From the NCBI GenBank assembly GCA_963556195.1, contig OY744525.1, positions 76,244,344-76,308,343 on the forward strand: a DNA stretch of 64,000 bases, in the 5' to 3' direction. Under the pieces are notes generated by a model. That model was not told the DNA's origin. It saw only the letters and a list, made by a program, of their open reading frames with translations, and did no database searches. Made by a program: the position numbers and the translations under genes. Within the stretch, counting starts at the first letter, position 1, and each line of letters opens with the position of its first letter. This document shows, piece after piece, positions 11,727 to 21,774 of the stretch. Origin of the DNA: Sepiola atlantica (lineage: Eukaryota; Mollusca; Cephalopoda; Sepiida; Sepiolidae).

Positions 11727-13029
11727 TGGCAAAATATTATTATTTGATAAAGAGGAAATGCTGAACGGATCGACATATTATCAACATTATAATTGAGTTC
11801 TGAGTAAATAAAATCTGACAGAAAAAAATATAGATAGGAAAAGAAGGCAGAAATAAAAATATAAAAATCATAAAGCGAAAGCAAACAATGGATAAAAATT
11901 TTTTGTAAGAAATTTGTTTTATGGAAAGAACGGAAATTCAAAAAGAAAACTATAAATAATATTTTTGTTAGCCCAAAAAAGAAAAAATAGTTAAAATTAA
12001 TGAATGTTTTTAAAAAAATGATGCATAAAAAGCAATAAATGTTAATGGAAAAATAAATTTGTTGAAAAAAATGAAAAGGGAATGTTGAGATATAAAACGA
12101 AAGGAAGGTATTAAGCTATAGAAAGAGCGAACAAAAAAGAAAAAAAGAGAAAGGAGAAGGAAAATAATTAATAAAGAAAGAACGTATGATAAAGAGAAAG
12201 AGAGACGAAAGAAATGAATTAAGAATGAAAAAGTTCGAGCAAACAAACAAAGAAAAAAAATCGGATAAAAAGAGAATGAAGAGAAATTAAAATAATGAAG
12301 AGAGAAAGTATGATAAATAGAAAGAAGCAAATTGAATAAAGAAAAAAAGACAAATACAACTGACAGAAGAAAGTATTATAACTAGAAATAAAAGGAAATA
12401 GAAAGTATTATAAATAGAAAAAATAAATAAAGAATTAAAAAAGAAATTAAGAAAGAGGTAAGAAAGAAAGAAGGAAAGAAAGAAAGAAGAAATGAAGGAA
12501 TTAAGGAAATAAGAAAGTATTCAAAATGGAATAAAAGAGAAAAAATGAATTAAGAAAGAACAAAGAAAGAAACTATGATAAATAGTAAGAAAGAAAAGGG
12601 AAATTAAGGAAGAAAGAAAAGGAGTATGATAAATAAAAAGAAATAAAAATACAAGCATTAAGGAAGAAAACAGAAAGAAATGAAGAAAGTGTGATAACAA
12701 AGAAAGGAAGAAAAGAATTAAGAAAGAAAGAACAAAGAATGATAAATGAAAAGAAAGAATAAATAAAGAAATTAAGAAACAATGAAAGAAACGAAACTAA
12801 AGAAAAATAGAGAAAGAAATAAGTTGAAGAAAGTATAAAGATTGAGAGAGGGTTCAAATAAGAATAAAGTTAAATAAAGAAAATAAGAGGAAAATGAGGA
12901 AGGAAACAGGAAGAAAGAAACACGTGAAGGAGCAAAACATAAACATATTAAGATGAAAATATAAAGAAAGATAGAATTTCAAGATAAAGAAAGAGAGGTA
13001 AGAAGAAACAAAAAAGAAGTGAATAGAGA

Positions 13030-13790
13030 AAGGAAAAAGGTATGATAAATATAATGTAAGAAAGAAAGAATTCTTTCTTCTTTCTTTATTTATTTAGGAA
13101 TTGAGAAAAAAGAAAGAAAAACTCACGATAAAGGGAAAAAGAATGGAATTAAAAAAGAAAGAAAAAGAAAGTGAGATAAGGAGCATGAAAGAGCGAAACG
13201 GAGAAAGAAAAAAAGAATGATAAATATAACGAAAGAAAGGAAGAAGAATTTCTTTTTATTTGTTTATTAAGAAATACAAACCAAAAAAACACAATAAAAG
13301 AAAGAAAAAACGTAAGAAATAAAAAAGTTAAGAAACATTAGAATGAAAATAGAAAGAAAGACAGAAAAAAGGAAATTATGATAAATTGAAAGAAGCAATG
13401 AGAAAAGAAAGAAAGATAGAATTTCCAAATAAAGAAGGAAATAGAGAAAGAAAAAAGTATGGTAAATATAATGAAGAAAAGAAAGAAGAATTCTTTCTTT
13501 TTCTTTCTTTCTTTATTTATAAATTGAGAAAAAGAAAGAAAAACTGACGATAAAAGAAGAAAAAAGTAAGAAATTTAAAAAATGAAGATAAGAAAAAAGA
13601 AAGACAGATAAGGAGAAAGAAAGAAGGGAATAAAGGGAAGGAAAAGTATGATAAATATAACGAAAGAAAGGAAGAAGAATTGTTTTTTTTTTAACAAAAA
13701 AAGAAAAAAGCTCACGATAAAAGGAAAAAAGAAAAAGAAGTAAAGATCAAAGAAAGAAAGAGAGAGTTAGTATAGAAAAGAATTAAGAAA
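13030..13790 (+). repeat. Purine-rich minisatellite with an internal palindrome in each unit
   Basis: Four units start at 13041, 13216, 13458 and 13647 with 'atgataaatata' or a one-base variant. The following run 'gaaagaaagaagaatt' turns into 'ctttctttctttattta', giving a self-complementary centre around 'gaattc' in units 1 and 3. A shared 'aagaaagaaaaactcacgat' lies downstream. Periods are about 175, 242 and 189 bp. Confidence 0.65.
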
Positions 13791-13990
13791 GGAAGGGAAA
13801 AAGATTTTTAAATTGATAAGTATAAATAAAAATAAATTTAAAGAAAGAAAAAATGGAAGAATTAAACGAAGAAAAAGCAACTTAAAAAAACAGAAGCAAA
13901 AAGGCATTGTAAAAAATTTCAAAGATAGAAAATGTAGTAAAAATTTAATTGGCATAAAAATACTATTTATTTTATTTTATTTGTGTTCAT

Positions 13991-14240
13991 TCTAAGCATT
14001 AGATAATTTTATATTTTACTTACTTGAATTGTTGTTTGAAGATAATTCACTGCAGTGGACCGAAATTTGATTTATGGTGAAAAACCTTTTTACATCAAAG
14101 ACCTTCATTGGATGTTTTCCACACTCGGTCCAATCAAGATAACAAATTAATGGCAGCGGGGAATGGGGTGTGTGTGAAAGAAATAAACAAAAATGGTCCT
14201 CATTAGAGCCTTTCATTTTTCATTCTTTGCATTTGATTTA
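13991..14240. other. Unassigned AT-rich spacer
   Basis: No feature supported. Confidence 0.3.
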
Positions 14241-14432
14241 TTATCAAAAAAACGCATCCGTTTTATGTTGTTCAGTGGAGGATCGTTCTTATTTGAAACT
14301 GTTAAATACCCAACAAAGAAACAGACACAACACAGCTTTATGAAAATAAAAAGGTTTCCCTTTATTCGTTGTATTCTTACCCATACACAGTTCTTCAAAA
14401 TTCACCCGTTTTATGTTGTTGTTTAGTTGGAA
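14241..14432 (+). repeat. Interspersed repeat, copy 1
   Basis: It contains 'gatcgttcttatttgaaact', 'ccctttattcg' and 'agttcttcaaaatt', which recur in the same relation at 15.12-15.36 kb. 'cgttttatgttgtt' appears at both ends (14259 and 14408), suggesting a partial tandem unit of about 150 bp. Confidence 0.5.
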
Positions 14433-14569
14433 CGCTTCTGTGGCATCCTATATTAGAAGACCTCTACACTGTACAGGGGCAAATAGAAAATTAAAATTAG
14501 TATCCTATTTGGTTCAACTCTCTTTTACATGCTCGCATGTATTGAACAGCTTTAAGAAATTGACTTCTA

Positions 14570-14960
14570 AACTAACCTATATCTGACCAGTTCTTTATCA
14601 CTCATTCAAATTCATCCTTATCACTTACTCTCATATTTTCCTTGGCCTTCTCCTGCCCACTGACCCGCCTATCTCAACTATTCTACATCTACTAATCACA
14701 AAACTCTCATCCATTTTTTCAATGTGATCACTAAAAAAAGTTTCCTGTTCTGCACACATCTCCTTATACTGTCTAGATTTAATCTTCCTCTGAGCTCATC
14801 GGAACTAAGCCTGTCTTTAAAACCCACATCACACATCCATGGTATCATTCTCATATCATTTCTCTCCATGCAACGCATGTCCACAACCCACACTGGTCAG
14901 GTTTCACTTCCATACATCATCACACTGCGTACACATACCTGATAGACATTTATTAAAAGA
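14570..14960 (-). mobile_element. Non-LTR retrotransposon RT C-terminal fragment (LINE-A, copy 1)
   Basis: The minus strand reads 'CVRSVMMYGSET' (about 14930), then 'CMERNDMRMIPWMCDVGFKD', 'RLSSDELRGRLNLDSIRRCV' and, after a frameshift near 14735, 'GHIEKMDES'. This is the thumb and C-terminal region of LINE reverse transcriptases (ACVRSVMLYGSETW…NDMRM.RWMC…ISSDELR.R…GH.ERM). Its closest partner in the window is the copy at 47.6 kb. Frameshifted and truncated at both ends. Confidence 0.8.
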
Positions 14961-15119
14961 AAAGTTTATAACACTATGACGTTTTTGTTTTTCTAAACAA
15001 AACAGGATTTCTTATCTTAAGACACCCAAATAAATATTTACATTTGGAGTATAATTTTCGCATTCAATTGAAGTATATGATTTGTTTTGTTTTAACTTGT
15101 TATATTTTCATGTAGATCT

Positions 15120-15360
15120 GTGCAAATAACAATCCATGGACGCTTCCTATTTGAAACACTTAAAATACTTAGTTTGTCGGTAACAACGAAATAAGCACAG
15201 ATGAATAAAAAATAAGTCTTTCTTTATTCGCTTAATATGAATAAAGAGAATAAAGAAAGACTTTTATTTTTTATAAATACAAAGTAAAGTTCTTCAAAAT
15301 TTACATTGTTAAGTGATGATCATTCTCATTTGAAACTATTAAAGACTCAGTTATATCCTC
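15120..15360 (+). repeat. Interspersed repeat, copy 2, carrying a hairpin
   Basis: The same block order as 14.24-14.43 kb, with two versions of the 'tttgaaac…ttaaa' end at 15152 and 15333. The hairpin at 15205-15274 interrupts it. Confidence 0.5.
15205..15274. repeat. Inverted repeat (hairpin), arms about 25 bp
   Basis: 'aagtctttctttattc' on the left is mirrored by 'gaataaagaaagactt' on the right across an 18-nt loop; the outer bases also pair. Only a two-base gap breaks the outer stem. Confidence 0.85.
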
Positions 15361-15432
15361 AACCCTCATTGATTAGTTTTCACTTCCATACATCATCACA
15401 CTGCACATACATTCCTAAATAGACTTGGTCGA
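15361..15432 (-). mobile_element. Small LINE-A fragment (copy 2)
   Basis: The minus strand gives 'YVCSVMMYGSEN' and 'SMRVE', matching the 'CVRSVMMYGSET…VRVE' block of the other LINE-A copies. Only about 70 bp survive, in the same orientation as the 14.6-kb copy, so it may be part of the same insertion. Confidence 0.6.
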
Positions 15433-15879
15433 AATTCACAAATTGAACATTGGTAAAATTATGATTAATTGAAAAAATAGAAGAGTGGTTGTTACCAAAC
15501 TTTTTTGTTTTATCTTTTTTTGTTCGCTGCTGGAAAATGCTGTACGGAAAAAAATGTAGGAAAATTCACATTTGAAAACATGGCCATTCGGCCTTCTTCT
15601 GGATACACCCCTAGGCTAGTAAAGGCTTTTAGGCATGGAAAATTCAAACAAAAATTCCATGTTGGTAATATAAAATATTCTTCTTCGTAATTGCTGGCTC
15701 CAAGCAAACAAATGCTTTTTTCAATAATGAATGTCTGCATCGAACTGCAGCTGATCAAAGGTTCCGGGTGAATCGAAAATAAGCTTGTTAGTATCGGAGA
15801 GAATATAAAGTAAAAGCAAGAACAAAAAAAACCCAGTTCATTATAATTCAAAACGATTTACTAAAAATAAATCCACATA

Positions 15880-16090
15880 CTGCTTCCAATTTCACGGCCA
15901 CAAAAGTTAGTTTTACTGCACAGGTTAAACAAAACTCTGACCCCACCCCCCACCCACACACACACACACACACACCTTCTCTTTCCATTTAAAGTTTTTA
16001 AATTTTTTAAAAAGAATCTTCGATTAAGCACCATATTTTCAGATTATAAAATTGTTTGGAAAAATAGAAAATATCCACTTGTTCATGGCT
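15880..16090 (-). repeat. Solo end of the 17.2-kb foldback family, with a (CA)n array
   Basis: The text 'aaaatagaaaatatccact' + 'tgttcatgg' (16063-16090) matches the reverse complement of the right arm of the foldback at 17.75 kb. Both have a CA-rich stretch and 'catttaaag' at similar distance. The (CA)n lies at 15953-15974. Confidence 0.55.
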
Positions 16091-16800
16091 CATCCTTTAC
16101 CGATTCACTATAATACCTTTGCCTGTGGACCGCTTGGCGGTGCTTATGCGTCAGCTCTTCTCACCTTTGTGACAGGGCAATAAGCCACTAGTCCATAGAC
16201 AGGTCTGTACTCAACGTCCGAATGAGAGGGGTTTGAGGATACTCGACTTGGCAACTTATCGACATGCCAAAAGACTGTCATTTCTGAGCAGAAACTTGAT
16301 AGAGGAGTCTGTGTGGAACCCTGAGGTTGAGAAGGCTTTCCCAACTTCATTCCCGACTAATTGGTTGAAGGCTGACGTAGACCGACGGGGTAATTGCAGT
16401 TCTTCAATGAATGCCGAGCTGGGCTTAGGTTAGGGTCCAGTGATCTTGAACGGTCTAAAAAGATGTTATATTGGGAACTAGTGGCGGGGAGCGGCTAGGA
16501 TGGTTGGAGGAGGAGATCCACTCTCAGTGGAGTTGGGCATCTGACCTGGCGATTGGTCCGGGGTGCACTGCCCCTTAATGACAACCTCTTCAAGGCTAAA
16601 ACTAGCCTAAACACATTTTGCCTGTACTGCGTGGATGTTGAGGAAGAAACGTCCGAGCATCCCTTCTTCAATTGCAGTAAGCTGCATGAGTTTGGGAAGT
16701 ATATCAACGAGGTGACGGTTCGCATCGTCACTGCTAGCTTATGTGTGTTTGGAAGAACCAAGTTTGAGTATATGTTCCCTGCCTAGGCATGGTGCATGCT
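16091..16800 (+). mobile_element. Non-LTR retrotransposon RT C-terminus with zinc-binding motif (LINE-C)
   Basis: Frame 1 (from about 16210) reads 'RGLRILDLATYRHAKRLSFL'. After a frameshift, frame 2 reads 'HLTWRLVRGALPLNDNLFKA' and 'FCLYCVDVEEETSEHPFFNC'. The latter fits a CX2CX9HX4C zinc motif of the kind found at the C-terminus of LINE reverse transcriptases (zf-RVT-like). The protein would end at the TAG at 16784-16786. At least one frameshift (16434-16500) and an in-frame stop show it is dead. It is more GC-rich than its surroundings, consistent with a comparatively young insertion. Confidence 0.75.
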
Positions 16801-17215
16801 GATCTGAGGTCTTATCAGACCCCATCCCAGTTAGCAAAGTCTGTTAGCTAGTGGTTCAAATGAGTCCTGCCCCCATTTTTACTCCACTTAGAAACTGCCT
16901 TGCTTATTTTCGGCTCTTGAAACAACCCGGAAAACAGTGAGCAGCTCATACCTAGATAGATTTGAGAGGGTCCTACTGACCACCACACTTAGCATTTTAT
17001 TGTTCAGCAATCTCTGTTGATTTTAGCATCCCCCACCCTCAAACAGATGAATTTGTACATATATTTTTATAAAAAACGTCAAACCACTGGGGATAAGTAG
17101 GTTTTGCCCATATGTGGTATTTTGGTGACTGAAATTAGTTTAGGGAATAAATCAAGAGGACGACAGCCGAATCCTATCCCATCCAATTTTGGCCTTGTGC
17201 CACATCATATTTTAT
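16801..17215. other. Probable LINE-C 3' UTR, then unassigned
   Basis: DNA directly after the LINE-C stop codon keeps the higher GC for about 120 bp and then becomes ordinary. No tail repeat is recognisable. Confidence 0.35.
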
Positions 17216-17219
17216 CAAG

Positions 17220-17800
17220 AAAATTTACTATACTGTGAACTTTTTTGTAAAATTTTAAAGATAAATAAAATCCATTTGCTCATGGCCGCCATATCTAAAA
17301 TTGGAAATTGCAAAGCGGTGTTAATCCTAAAAAACAGTTCCACATAATATTTAAAGCTGGATTTTTTTTTTGGCAAATAATAATTTGCTTTCAACAATTT
17401 GTTTAAGTATTAACAAATAAGAAAATCAAGCTGTTTTTTTATAACTGGAAATTTTTCAATTTTTTTTAATTTTGAAAATATTTTTTAACAAATAATCAAA
17501 TTGAAAAAATATTTTTAAAAAAAATTCCAACTTTTATAGAAAGTTTGATTTGATTCAAAAATATTTTCAAAATTAAAAAAAAGTTTCCAATTATAAAAAA
17601 CAATTTGATTTTATTATTTGTTAATAATGAAACAAATTGTTGAAAACAAATTATTATTTACCAAACAAAAAAATCCAGCCTAAAATATAATGTGGGATTC
17701 TTTTGAATTAACACCAGTTCGCAATTTCCAATTTCAGATATGGCGGCTATGAGTTAGTGGATATTTTCTATTTTATCAATTGTTTAAATCAAAGTAAAAA
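17220..17800. mobile_element. Large foldback element (inverted repeat, arms about 250 bp)
   Basis: The left arm (about 17240-17480) and right arm (about 17540-17790) are imperfect reverse complements. Paired landmarks are 'gccgccatatctaaaattgg' with 'ccaatttcagatatggcggc', 'aatttgctttcaacaatttg' with 'caaattgttgaaaacaaatt', and 'gctggatttttt' with 'aaaaaatccagc'. The centre, near 17500, is itself AT-rich and self-complementary. There is no coding potential; it resembles a foldback transposon or MITE. Part of the family also stands alone at 15.9-16.1 kb. Confidence 0.85.
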
Positions 17801-19345
17801 AAATTTTTTTCACAATCTTTAAATGTGTGTGAGTGTGGGGAGGAAATGAGTTTGTAATGTAAATTTCAAGTAAAATAATCCCTTCTGGAGTTGATATTTC
17901 ACTTGAACTTCTTTATCAACCTCAATTTTTTTTTTTTGTTATTTAATTTCCGTTTCACTCTAACCCGAAGTGGTAGTACCTGTCAGAGCCCAAATATCTG
18001 GGTTAAATAGAATCTGTACTTTTTGAGGCGTGTTCAATTTCCTATGTAAGTTTCATGTAAAATAACCCTTCTTATTTGAAAGTCTGAAAAGGCGTTTGTA
18101 AACTGATTTACTTTAGTTATAGATCGGTCGAAAAGTTAAATAGAAGGACTATGTTATGCTAAACTTATATACAAAATAAACCTCTCTGACATAAATCAAA
18201 TAAGTTTGTTTTTTTCACATATGTTTTTAATGATGTCAAAATTTGACGTTTAATCGCTAATAATTAGAATACAATTATATCAGCAACCAATGCAGAAATA
18301 TGCTGTTAAAAGTTCAAAAGAGAATTTAAAACAAGATGAAGATACATATGAAAATAAGTTTCTTTGGGTTTTTTTAACTTGTTGTTTTCCCTTTTTTTAT
18401 TATAAATCTTACTTGCTTTCAGTTTCCACTTTGTTCACTGGAGATATATGTGTGAAGCTCACGATATTTCGGGGAAAATTCCCCTTCTTAAGTGTTAATA
18501 TATCATTCAACTCAAATTTTGCAACCTGCGATAATGCTGCTGTGATGTTAGAGTCAGATTAAAATTAGTCTTGTTTTTATTACTTTAGGTCTCTTTAGGT
18601 AAGACCAACAGTGCGGATGATTATGAGTGTTAGAATGTAGTAATTCTGCCACTGAATTGTGTTGTGTAAAATTCAGAGCAGTTTTAAGACCTCAAGAGAC
18701 TTTAAGCACTGAAAAGATTGTAAGGTCACACATAAATGTGCAATTCAGAATAAAAACAATACTAAACTGTAAATTGCAATTTTATTCTAAACAAAAACAA
18801 AACAAAAACTTACACTACCGTTAGCCTGCTGGAATTTGAGAAGTACAGTTTTACTATTACGGAACATGTTCTAAAATGAGCTGTAACACAATTGCTATGT
18901 TCCAATTTACTTGCATTACAAAGATTATAGGTTAACATATATTATTAACCTCTTCAATACTATATTAATATTAATATCGATATGTTATTATTATTAGTTT
19001 AATGAAGTATCATACTTGCATGAAACATTTTTTTGTGGTCCTATGATGAGCGCTATTTTCATATTTTTAGCAGACGGCAATTAATATTCTTGTATATATA
19101 TAATATTTTTTTTTGGGGGGGGGGGTCTTATAAATCTGGCACTTGAACAATCCGTGTGGTGTTCCTCCACTTCCCCTGAGGCCCTAAGCACGTGCTGATT
19201 TTACTTAATGGCTGATCCAGCATTGATGGAACCGTTCAGTCTTGCACCAAATCTAATTTACCTGAATGACCTAAAAGTTGTCTGTTGTACTTTATCAATA
19301 TTCTATGCGAATTCTACAAAATTACACTGCTAACAATTTCCAAGA
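17801..19345. other. Unassigned, with short internal duplication
   Basis: 'taaatttcaagtaaaataa' at 17860 and 'taagtttcatgtaaaataa' at 18047, each followed by 'cccttct', are a local duplicate pair. A poly-G run lies at 19112. Open frames at 18290-18562 and 18627-18824 have no recognisable domain. Confidence 0.35.
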
Positions 19346-19361
19346 TTTGTTCACTTCTTTA

Positions 19362-19425
19362 AAAAAAAAAAATGTCGTCTCTGCGTTTAGTCTCACAATC
19401 AGAAAGATGAAAAGATGTGTGTTTT
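19362..19425 (+). repeat. Direct repeat flanking the 19.4-20.3 kb block, left copy
   Basis: 'aaaaatgtcgtctctgcg' + 'tcacaatcagaaagatgaaa' recurs at 20.27-20.33 kb as 'aaaatgtcctctcagc' + 'tcaaaatcagaaaggtgaaa'. The copies are about 900 bp apart. Confidence 0.65.
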
Positions 19426-19494
19426 TTTAAGAACAAGAACAGATGTTTTGAATATATGCCCATTCCATTTACGCGTTTAACAATGAATGCAATT

Positions 19495-19855
19495 TAAAAC
19501 TGAAGCGCGACAAACCTAAGAAAATATTATTTTAAACCGAAGCATGACAGACCAAAAGAAAATGATATTTCAAACTTAAGCATGACAGACCAACGAAAAT
19601 TCTTTTTTTCAAACTTAAATGTGAAAGACTGACTAAAAAAATGTTATTTATAACTAAAGCATGACAGAACAAAGAGAATGCTACTTCAAACTCAAGTTCG
19701 GCAGACCTACAAAAACGCTATTTCAAATTAAAGCGTGACAGATTGACAAAAATGCTATTTAAAACAAACCTACAAAAAATACCATTTTGAGCCCGGACGA
19801 TCTATAAAAATACGACTTCAAACTCAAAGCATGACAGACGAATAAAAATATTTTT
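19495..19855 (+). repeat. Minisatellite, unit about 38-40 bp, about nine copies
   Basis: Units of the type 'ttcaaactaaagcatgacag' + 'accaacaaaaatgctat' repeat across the block. Landmarks include 'gcgcgaca', 'gcatgacagacc' (twice), 'gcatgacagaac', 'gcgtgacaga' and 'gcatgacagac'. Individual units differ by several bases. Confidence 0.8.
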
Positions 19856-20840
19856 TATTTAATCCACGCGGCTAGATTGTTCTCATTCCATCAGCCATGA
19901 CAGGGTAGAAGTATCGCCTGTAGTGAGGATTGAACTTTCAATATGTGGTGCAACAAATAAAGGTGTTAAGAATTAAATGTTCAGTTCGAAATTCCCTATA
20001 TATTCTCGCGTTTCACATAAACATTCCCGAGTTCGACAAGTTGCACCTCAAGAAGGTCAGAGGTTATATAAGCCGAAACACTGTGAAAATAACATCCAAG
20101 ATGAGAATAGTAGTCCAAATAATCAAAACAATACAAATTATCATTCCTCATCTAAAAATTCTGAGACAAGATGTATCAATTTGCACATTTAGTGACAGAC
20201 TGACCTATTGACCGACAGACTTACCAACAGACAAAGATGCAAGGACACATCTAAAAAAAAAAAAAAAAGAAGAAAATGTCCTCTCAGCTTTTCATCTCAA
20301 AATCAGAAAGGTGAAAAGATTATTATGTTTTTAAAATAAAATAAAAATTTTTTTAAAAAGAATTGGCTTTTATTACGACTGCGAGCGTCTTGCTATTTTT
20401 GGATAATATTCTTAACACAAAGTTCCATAAAGTCGAAGTTCACTTTCATTTTAATTGGTAAACGCCGATATAATTCCTTGGTGTAATCTCATTATAAAGG
20501 CTGGCTGGCTGGCTGGTTTCCATTTTCTCGAAAGACGTAGTCATCTTGGTGTTGTCTTGATTAAAACGGCTCCTCCTGAGATAATCGCCGACAATTGTTG
20601 ATTGAATTTGTTTGATCCGATTACCATTTAGCATGGCAGTTAATCAAAAATGCAATCAAAGTTTGAATGGGAAAGAATTTGTTAATTCAATGAAGATTTG
20701 GATTCAGAATCTTTCCGTTAAATACATTTGTTGTGTGCAGCCTGTCATATGTTGGACGAAGGAGAGCCAAAGTTGGCTTTATATTATGAATGGTCTTTAC
20801 TTTGTTCTTCAATAAACAGGAGTGTGCGCACACACGCAAA
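19856..20840. other. Unassigned; right copy of the flanking direct repeat and (GGCT)n
   Basis: The right copy of the 19.36-kb direct repeat is at about 20271-20325. A (GGCT)4 patch is at 20498-20517. The open frame 19930-20211 has no recognisable domain. Confidence 0.4.
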
Positions 20841-21200
20841 CTAGCTATACCTACCCGGTGTTGCCGGAGTGCAGTGAAGCCTTTTTAATTTTTATTTGTT
20901 TGCACAATTTTAAACTAAAAGTAAACACCTCCTATTATATTCTTCTATTTAAAATGTGTTATTCTCCTTACTGATTTTTATTTTTAGGTGATTATTTAAA
21001 AATGCTTCATATTCGCAGTCGTATGACCGGACTAAGTAATTTTTAAAATAATGATCTAAGTACGTTATTATATTGCTAATAACACAGTACAACAATAACA
21101 AATAAAAATTGGCTAGTCAGAAGCAAAGTTTGATTTGTCAGCTTAAATGCTATCTGGGTCTGACTTTGAAAATTCTATAAGATAACTTTATACATATATG
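20841..21200 (-). mobile_element. Helitron-like element, 3' terminus
   Basis: On the minus strand the element ends with a hairpin 'CCGG-caaca-CCGG' (20867-20855), then a short spacer and CTAG followed by T. This is the Helitron 3' signature (hairpin, then CTRR, inserted before T). The body to about 21200 includes 'gggtctgactttgaaaa' (21150), shared with 27.6, 49.5 and 62.1 kb. No replication-helicase coding sequence is present, so it is non-autonomous. The 5' end is not defined. Confidence 0.55.
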
Positions 21201-21243
21201 ACAAATTATTAGGATAAAATAAATCTGACAAGATGAAAGAAAA

Positions 21244-21452
21244 ATGGAAAGAGGAACGACCAAAAACTCAAAGTGGTATATCAACGTTTCACCCTCATCT
21301 TGCAAATGCTTTTTCAGAAGTGACAAGAAAAGTCGAAAAAAGTACAAGTTTTCTCGTCTGTTGTTACTTTTTTCGACTTTTCTAGTCACTCTTGAAAAAG
21401 CATTTGCAACGTTAAGATGTCACTTTGAGTTTTTGGTCTTTCCTCTTTTCAT
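21244..21452. repeat. Large hairpin, arms about 90-100 bp
   Basis: 'gaccaaaaactcaaagtg' pairs with 'cactttgagtttttggtc', 'gcaaatgctttttca' with 'tgaaaaagcatttgc', and 'agtcgaaaaaagta' with 'tacttttttcgact'. The loop is 20 nt. The left arm carries a 12-nt extra segment. Both strands show open frames only because the arms mirror each other. Confidence 0.9.
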
Positions 21453-21485
21453 AAATTCGATCCATAGTTAACCCTAACCCTAACC

Positions 21486-21728
21486 AATCAAACAAGATTC
21501 CCTGAATTTTAATTTCTTCTTAAGACCCCTTAAGCTTAAACCTTGAATTTTAGACATTTTTTAGAATAAAAAAAAAAGGATTTTCATCAAATTTGGAATA
21601 AGGATTCTAACATAAGGTTTAGTAACGTTATAGCTTGATTTTAATCTTCATAAAGGAACATAAAAGTGGTACAAAACTGTTCTGTTTGGGGAATTCATTT
21701 TACTCGTGCTGGGACGAGTATTATTCTA

Positions 21729-21729
<1 letters not shown>
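21486..21729 (+). mobile_element. Helitron-like family F1, 3' part (copy a)
   Basis: It matches, in reverse, the repeat copies at 43.1, 54.9 and 63.5 kb (e.g. 'aggattctaacataaggttt', 'cataaaagtggtacaaaact', 'ctgttctg'). It ends with a six-base-pair hairpin ACTCGT…ACGAGT (21702-21719), a 6-nt spacer and CTAG (21726-21729) followed by T and a (TA)n array. Confidence 0.65.

Positions 21730-21771
<42 letters not shown>
21730..21771. repeat. (TA)n microsatellite
   Basis: 42 bp, squeezed between the CTAG end of Helitron F1 copy a and the 3' end of the minus-strand SINE/ribozyme element. Confidence 0.95.

Positions 21772-21774
<3 letters not shown>

Larger units (their letters stand above)
10540..13990 (+). 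repeat. 3.4-kb polypurine (GA-rich) tract
   Basis: The plus strand is dominated by A and G, the reverse bias of the 5.4-8.2 kb tract. The unit 'gaaagtatgataaatag' + 'aaagaaagaa' recurs many times; its reverse complement has the same design (pyrimidine run plus short AT-rich interruption) as the unit at 7.3-7.9 kb. A mixed AT-rich gap with a (TA)n array lies at 11150-11760. The minus-strand Ser/Phe/Leu-rich frames are compositional artefacts. Confidence 0.85.

Noticed and set aside
11523..11941. Open frames rich in Ile-Tyr repeats (also at 21.7, 27.0, 32.0, 40.4, 49.0, 50.4, 52.7 and 63.4 kb)
   Set aside because: They are translations of (TA)n microsatellites and have no start context, domain or flanking coding signal.
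16233..16786. Host zinc-finger gene
   Set aside because: The CX2CX9HX4C motif sits in LINE reverse-transcriptase C-terminal context with frameshifts.
19495..19855. CRISPR array
   Set aside because: Repeats are diverged and contiguous without unique spacers, in eukaryotic-type DNA: a minisatellite.
21470..21484. Telomeric-type repeats (AACCCT)
   Set aside because: Only about two and a half units; compatible with chance.
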